DNA from: Pseudomonadota bacterium
GTDB lineage: Bacteria > Pseudomonadota > Alphaproteobacteria > Rhizobiales > Devosiaceae
Direction of reading: 5' to 3'
Length of the DNA stretch: 11,919 nucleotides
Assembly: GCA_023433985.1 (NCBI GenBank)
Contig: JAEYTN010000058.1
Location: 1-11,919, forward strand
Below the pieces are notes generated by a model. That model saw nothing but the letters and a program-made list of their open reading frames with translations. It had not been told where the DNA came from and ran no database searches. This document shows positions 8,751-11,919 of this stretch, piece by piece. Numbering within the stretch: position 1 is the first letter of the stretch; each line of letters begins with the position of its first letter. The position numbers were made by a program, and so were the translations under genes.

Positions 8751-9772
8751 GACACCACCTCCGCCTTGGCGACGTTCTCGTGCAGCAGGCACCGCACCTC
8801 CTGCCCGCCGGGAAACACGGTCCGGCTCGGGTCGATCCGGTCGCAGAGCCCCGGCATGAACTCGCGGCAGCGCGGATGGAAGCTGCAGCCCTGCGGCCGG
8901 TCGAGCGGGTTGGGCACCATGCCCTCGATCGTGTCGAGCTCCGCGCCCACCGCGATGCCGAGCCGCGGGATCGAGCGCAGAAGCCCGCGCGTATAGGGGT
9001 GCCGCGTGGCATGGAAGATGTCATCCACCGGCGCCCGCTCGACCACGCGACCGAGATACATCACCGCCACGCTGTCGGCGATCTCCGCCACCACGCCGAG
9101 ATCGTGGGTGATGAACATCACCGCCATGCCGAACTCGGCCTGCAGGTCCTTGATCAGGTCGAGGATCACCGCCTGCGTCGTCACGTCGAGCGCCGTCGTC
9201 GGCTCGTCGGCGATCAGCAGCCGCGGCGAGCATGACAGCGCCAGCGCGATCATCGCCCGCTGCCGCATGCCGCCCGACAGCTGGAACGGATAGGCGTCGA
9301 TCCGCTTCTCCGGCCGCGGCATCCCGACCCGCTTCAGGATTTCGATGGCCCGGTTGCGCGCCTCGGCCTTCGACACGCCCATATGCAGGCGGATGGCGTC
9401 GCCGATCTGCGCCCCGATGGTCTGCACCGGCCCCAGCGCCGTCATGGGCTCCTGGAAGATCATCGCGATCTCCCGCCCCCGAATGGCGCGGATTTCGTCG
9501 CCCTTGGGGTCGAGCGCCGCCAGGTCGACGACCTTGCCGTCGGCCCTCCTGAACTTCATCTCCCCGCCGACCACCTTGCCGGGCGGCGACACGATGCGGA
9601 GGATCGAGCGGGCCATCATGGATTTGCCGCAGCCGGACTCTCCGACCACGCACACCGTTTCGCCGTCGCGGATCACGAGGTCGGCGCCGTCCACCGCGCG
9701 CACCGCGCTCGCCCCTTGGGCGAAGTGGGTGCGCAGGCCGTTGATCTCGAGCAGCGGGGTATCAGTTGCCAT
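8747..9772 (-). CDS. Opp/Dpp-type ABC transporter ATPase, D subunit (second set)
   Basis: A 341-residue cytoplasmic ATPase paired with the F subunit that follows. Motifs are Walker A GESGCGKS (44-51), Q-loop Gln107 (IFQEP), signature LSGGMRQR (165-172), Walker B LLIADEP (Asp189, Glu190) and switch His223 (FITHD). Four C-terminal cysteines are at 296, 302, 310 and 328, the same numbers as in the plus-strand D subunit. The ATG at 9772 is preferred because it overlaps the C permease stop by 11 bp (ATG GCA AC TGA) and aligns with the plus-strand start; the in-frame ATG at 9787 adds only MRRTP from the permease end. The gene is co-transcribed with the B and C permeases upstream. It closely resembles the plus-strand D subunit, so the two sets look like paralogues by duplication or parallel inheritance. 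Confidence 0.93.
   Translation of the reverse strand: MATDTPLLEINGLRTHFAQGASAVRAVDGADLVIRDGETVCVVGESGCGKSMMARSILRIVSPPGKVVGGEMKFRRADGKVVDLAALDPKGDEIRAIRGREIAMIFQEPMTALGPVQTIGAQIGDAIRLHMGVSKAEARNRAIEILKRVGMPRPEKRIDAYPFQLSGGMRQRAMIALALSCSPRLLIADEPTTALDVTTQAVILDLIKDLQAEFGMAVMFITHDLGVVAEIADSVAVMYLGRVVERAPVDDIFHATRHPYTRGLLRSIPRLGIAVGAELDTIEGMVPNPLDRPQGCSFHPRCREFMPGLCDRIDPSRTVFPGGQEVRCLLHENVAKAEVVS
8758..8762 (-). promoter_or_regulatory. Ribosome binding site GGAGG for the minus-strand F ATPase
   Basis: Read on the minus strand, GGAGG ends seven bases before the ATG at 8750, inside the end of the D ATPase gene. It supports 8750 over the ATG at 8792 as the start. Confidence 0.6.
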
Positions 9773-10913
9773 AGGGGTCCGCCGCATCGATGAGCCCGTC
9801 GCCGAGGAAGTTCATGGAAAGCACCGCCGTCACGATCGCAAAGCCGGGCAGGAACAGCCACGGCGCCGACGCGACCGAGCGGATGTTCTGCGCCTCCTGC
9901 AGCAGCACGCCCCAGCTCACCACCGGCGGCTTGAGCCCGATGCCGATGAAGCTGAGCGCCGTCTCGGCCAGGATCATCGCCGGAATGGCAAGCGTTACCG
10001 AGGCGATGATGTGGCTGAGAAACGAAGGCACAAGGTGCTTCCTGATGATCGCCATCTCGCCCAGCCCGTCGAGCCGCGCCGCGATGACGAAGTCCTCGTG
10101 CTTCAGCGCCATGAACTTGCCGCGCACCTCACGCGCCAGCCCCGTCCAGCCGATCAGCGACAGGATGATGGTGATGGCGAAGTAGACCTGCAGCGGCGTC
10201 CAGTTCTGCGGGATCGCCGCGGCCAGCCCCATCCACAGCGGAATAGTCGGCACCGACTGCAGGAACTCGATGACGCGCTGGATCAGGTTGTCGATGGTCC
10301 CACCGATGAAACCCGAAAGCCCGCCGAGGATGATGCCCAGCACCAGCGAGAAGGTGACGCCGATGAGCCCGATCGACATCGAAATCCGCGTGCCGTGGAT
10401 GGTGCGGCTCAGCACGTCCCGCCCCAGCCGGTCGGCCCCGAACAGATACATCGGGTCGCGCGGGTTCACCGGCGCGATCAGGTGCGTGTCGGCCGGGATC
10501 AGTCCGAACAGCAGGTAGGGTTCACCCTTCTGGAAGAAGCCGACCGGCACCACCTTTTCCGGATCAGGCACGAAGGTGCGCTTGAACGACACCGGGTCCA
10601 CATCGCTCTTGTAACCCATCACGTGCGGCTCGAACCGGAAACCCTCCTCGTCCGAGACGAACAGGTTGAGCGGCTGCGGCGGCGCGTAGATGTAGCGCGA
10701 CGAGTAGTAGTCGGTGGAGAACGGCGCAAGAAACTCGGCGAAGATGGCGACCAGGTAGATCACCAGCACCACCGCGCCCGCGAACAGCGCCACCTTGTTG
10801 CGGCGGAAGCGCCACCAGATCAGCTGCCACTGCCCCGCGACGTGCTGCTTGGCTTCCTTCTCGCTGCGCGGCCTGGCCGGAGCGGGCGCGGCGACGGCGA
10901 CTTGGTCGGTCAT
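9762..10913 (-). CDS. OppC/DppC-type ABC transporter permease, intact
   Basis: A 383-residue inner-membrane permease, the second half of the channel. A cytoplasmic N-terminus rich in Ala, Pro and charged residues precedes helix 1 (~41-63). A periplasmic insert of ~90 residues (66-156, with YAPPQPLNLF early on) follows. Then come the family motif FGADRLGRDVLSR (158-170) and five more helices. The EAA loop is complete at ~262-283 (EVRGKFMALKHEDFVIAARL), exactly the part missing from the plus-strand homologue at 1-429. OppC of enterobacteria is ~300 residues; the extra length is mostly the periplasmic insert, common in sugar-type members of the family. The ATG at 10913 has GAGGTGA (10924-10918) four bases upstream and lies 9 bp after the B permease stop. 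This is the only complete C-type permease in the window. Confidence 0.94.
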   Translation of the reverse strand: MTDQVAVAAPAPARPRSEKEAKQHVAGQWQLIWWRFRRNKVALFAGAVVLVIYLVAIFAEFLAPFSTDYYSSRYIYAPPQPLNLFVSDEEGFRFEPHVMGYKSDVDPVSFKRTFVPDPEKVVPVGFFQKGEPYLLFGLIPADTHLIAPVNPRDPMYLFGADRLGRDVLSRTIHGTRISMSIGLIGVTFSLVLGIILGGLSGFIGGTIDNLIQRVIEFLQSVPTIPLWMGLAAAIPQNWTPLQVYFAITIILSLIGWTGLAREVRGKFMALKHEDFVIAARLDGLGEMAIIRKHLVPSFLSHIIASVTLAIPAMILAETALSFIGIGLKPPVVSWGVLLQEAQNIRSVASAPWLFLPGFAIVTAVLSMNFLGDGLIDAADPYGN

Positions 10914-10917
10914 CCTC

Positions 10918-10924
10918 TCACCTC
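10918..10924 (-). promoter_or_regulatory. Ribosome binding site GAGGTGA for the minus-strand C permease
   Basis: On the minus strand, GAGGTGA ends four bases before the ATG at 10913. It overlaps the last codons of the B permease gene, consistent with coupled translation. Confidence 0.5.
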
Positions 10925-11909
10925 AACTGTAGCGGATGCGCGGATCGAGCCACGCAAGCAGGATGTCGGAGATCAGCGTACCGATCACGGTCAGCACGCT
11001 GAGCAGCAGGATGAAGCTGCCGGCGAGGTACATGTCCTGCGTCAGCAGCGAGCGCAGCAGCATCGGTCCGGAAGTCGGCAGGTTGAGCACGATGGCGGTG
11101 ATCGTCGCCCCCGACACCAGCCCCGGCAGCACCCAGCCAACCGTCGAGACGAACGGATTGAGCGCCACCCGCACCGGATACTTCATCAGGAGCACATGCT
11201 CGGGATGCCCCATGGCGCGCTGCGTTACGACGTATGGCTTGTTGAGCTCGTCGAGCAGGTTGGCCCGCATGATGCGGATAAGGCTCGCCGTACCCGCCAT
11301 GCCCAGCACGATCACCGGAATCCACAGGTGGCTGATCAGGTCGCCGACCTTGGCCAGGCTCCAGGCCGCGTTCTCGAACTCGGGCGAGAACAGCCCGCCC
11401 ACCGTCTGCCCCAGGTAGCGGAACGAGAGGTACATGAAGACGAGAGCAATGAGGAAGTTCGGGATCGCGAGCCCGATGAAGCCGATGAAGGTGGCGAGAT
11501 GCGCCCCCACCGAGTTCTTTCGGATCGCCGAGTAGATCCCGATCGGGAACGCGATCGCCCAGATGAACAGCAGTGTCGAGATCGAGAGCACGAGCGTCAG
11601 CCCCATGCGCTCGTAGATCAGCGTCTGGACCGGACGGCTCCACTCGAAGCTCTGCCCGAAATCGCCCCGCAAGACGATGTTGGAGATCCATTTCCAGTAT
11701 TGGATGTGGAACGGCTCGCCCAGCCCGTAGCGCTCGCGCATGCCTTCGACGAAGGCCTGGTTCACCTGCACGCCCTCGGCCGACATGCCCGCCACCATCG
11801 AGCTCAGGTAGTCGCCCGGCGGCAGCTGGATGATCACGAAGGTGAGGATGGAGATGAAGAACAACGTCACCACCATGTAGCCCAGGCGTCTCAGCAGATA
11901 TGCCAGCAT
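10923..11909 (-). CDS. OppB/DppB-type ABC transporter permease (second set)
   Basis: A 328-residue inner-membrane permease and the first visible gene of the minus-strand importer cluster. Features are helix 1 at ~9-29, the IIQLPPGDY motif, the membrane domain (STLLFIWAIAFPIGIY, FIGFIGLAIPNFLIALVFMY, LLSVLTVIGTLISDILLAWL) and an intact EAA loop around Asp220-Glu221 (NLLDELNKPYVVTQRAMG). It aligns end to end with the plus-strand B permease, both ending LDPRIRYS, with clear divergence in residues ~34-60 (periplasmic side). The ATG at 11909 leaves only 10 bases of upstream sequence in the window, with no ribosome site visible, so the start rests on paralogue alignment. A binding protein would be expected upstream of it, beyond the window. 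Confidence 0.93.
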   Translation of the reverse strand: MLAYLLRRLGYMVVTLFFISILTFVIIQLPPGDYLSSMVAGMSAEGVQVNQAFVEGMRERYGLGEPFHIQYWKWISNIVLRGDFGQSFEWSRPVQTLIYERMGLTLVLSISTLLFIWAIAFPIGIYSAIRKNSVGAHLATFIGFIGLAIPNFLIALVFMYLSFRYLGQTVGGLFSPEFENAAWSLAKVGDLISHLWIPVIVLGMAGTASLIRIMRANLLDELNKPYVVTQRAMGHPEHVLLMKYPVRVALNPFVSTVGWVLPGLVSGATITAIVLNLPTSGPMLLRSLLTQDMYLAGSFILLLSVLTVIGTLISDILLAWLDPRIRYS

Positions 11910-11919
11910 GGTCGAGGCT

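Noticed and set aside
7612..9024. 470-residue minus-strand open frame across the F and D ATPase genes
   Set aside because: It is a frame shadow: no ATPase motifs appear in it, while both real ATPases in the other frames have all of them.

Overview
The window is GC-rich, gene-dense DNA. Genes are tightly coupled, with short start/stop overlaps. The base composition, the protein style and the pairing of family-5 solute-binding proteins with OppB/C/D/F-type transporters suggest an alphaproteobacterium, probably Hyphomicrobiales (Devosia- or Rhizobium-like). That placement is inference; no rRNA or marker gene is present. There are no tRNAs, insertion sequences, CRISPR arrays or phage genes, and no gene-free stretch longer than 110 bp.

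Plus strand, 1-7700. The window opens inside an OppC/DppC-type permease that lacks the segment carrying its EAA (ATPase-contact) loop. Two Opp/Dpp-type ATPases follow (D-type 422-1450, F-type 1447-2463). Next is a 705-residue cytoplasmic protein that looks like an uncharacterised glycoside hydrolase of the GHL6 type (2453-4570). A 110-bp gap with a strong hairpin separates it from a secreted family-5 solute-binding protein (4681-6642) and an OppB-type permease (6714-7700).

Minus strand, 11909-7713. A second importer core runs convergently, in the order OppB-type permease, OppC-type permease, D-type ATPase and F-type ATPase. All four genes are complete apart from any upstream control region. 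No binding protein for this set lies in the window. The two gene sets are clearly paralogous and keep the same overlaps at the C/D and D/F junctions.

Proposed function: the binding protein captures an oligosaccharide (or, less likely, a peptide) in the periplasm. The B/C permease pair carries it inward, powered by the D/F ATPase pair. The GHL6-like protein would then hydrolyse it in the cytoplasm. The substrate cannot be read from the sequence.

The most notable observation is an in-frame 120-bp loss in the plus-strand C permease relative to its minus-strand paralogue. The only intact C-type permease in view is therefore on the opposite strand. The plus-strand gene order (C-D-F-enzyme-SBP-B) is also rotated relative to the B-C-D-F order of the minus strand. 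The window may hold the end of one cassette, the start of another and a third facing them, or a single rearranged system that borrows a permease.
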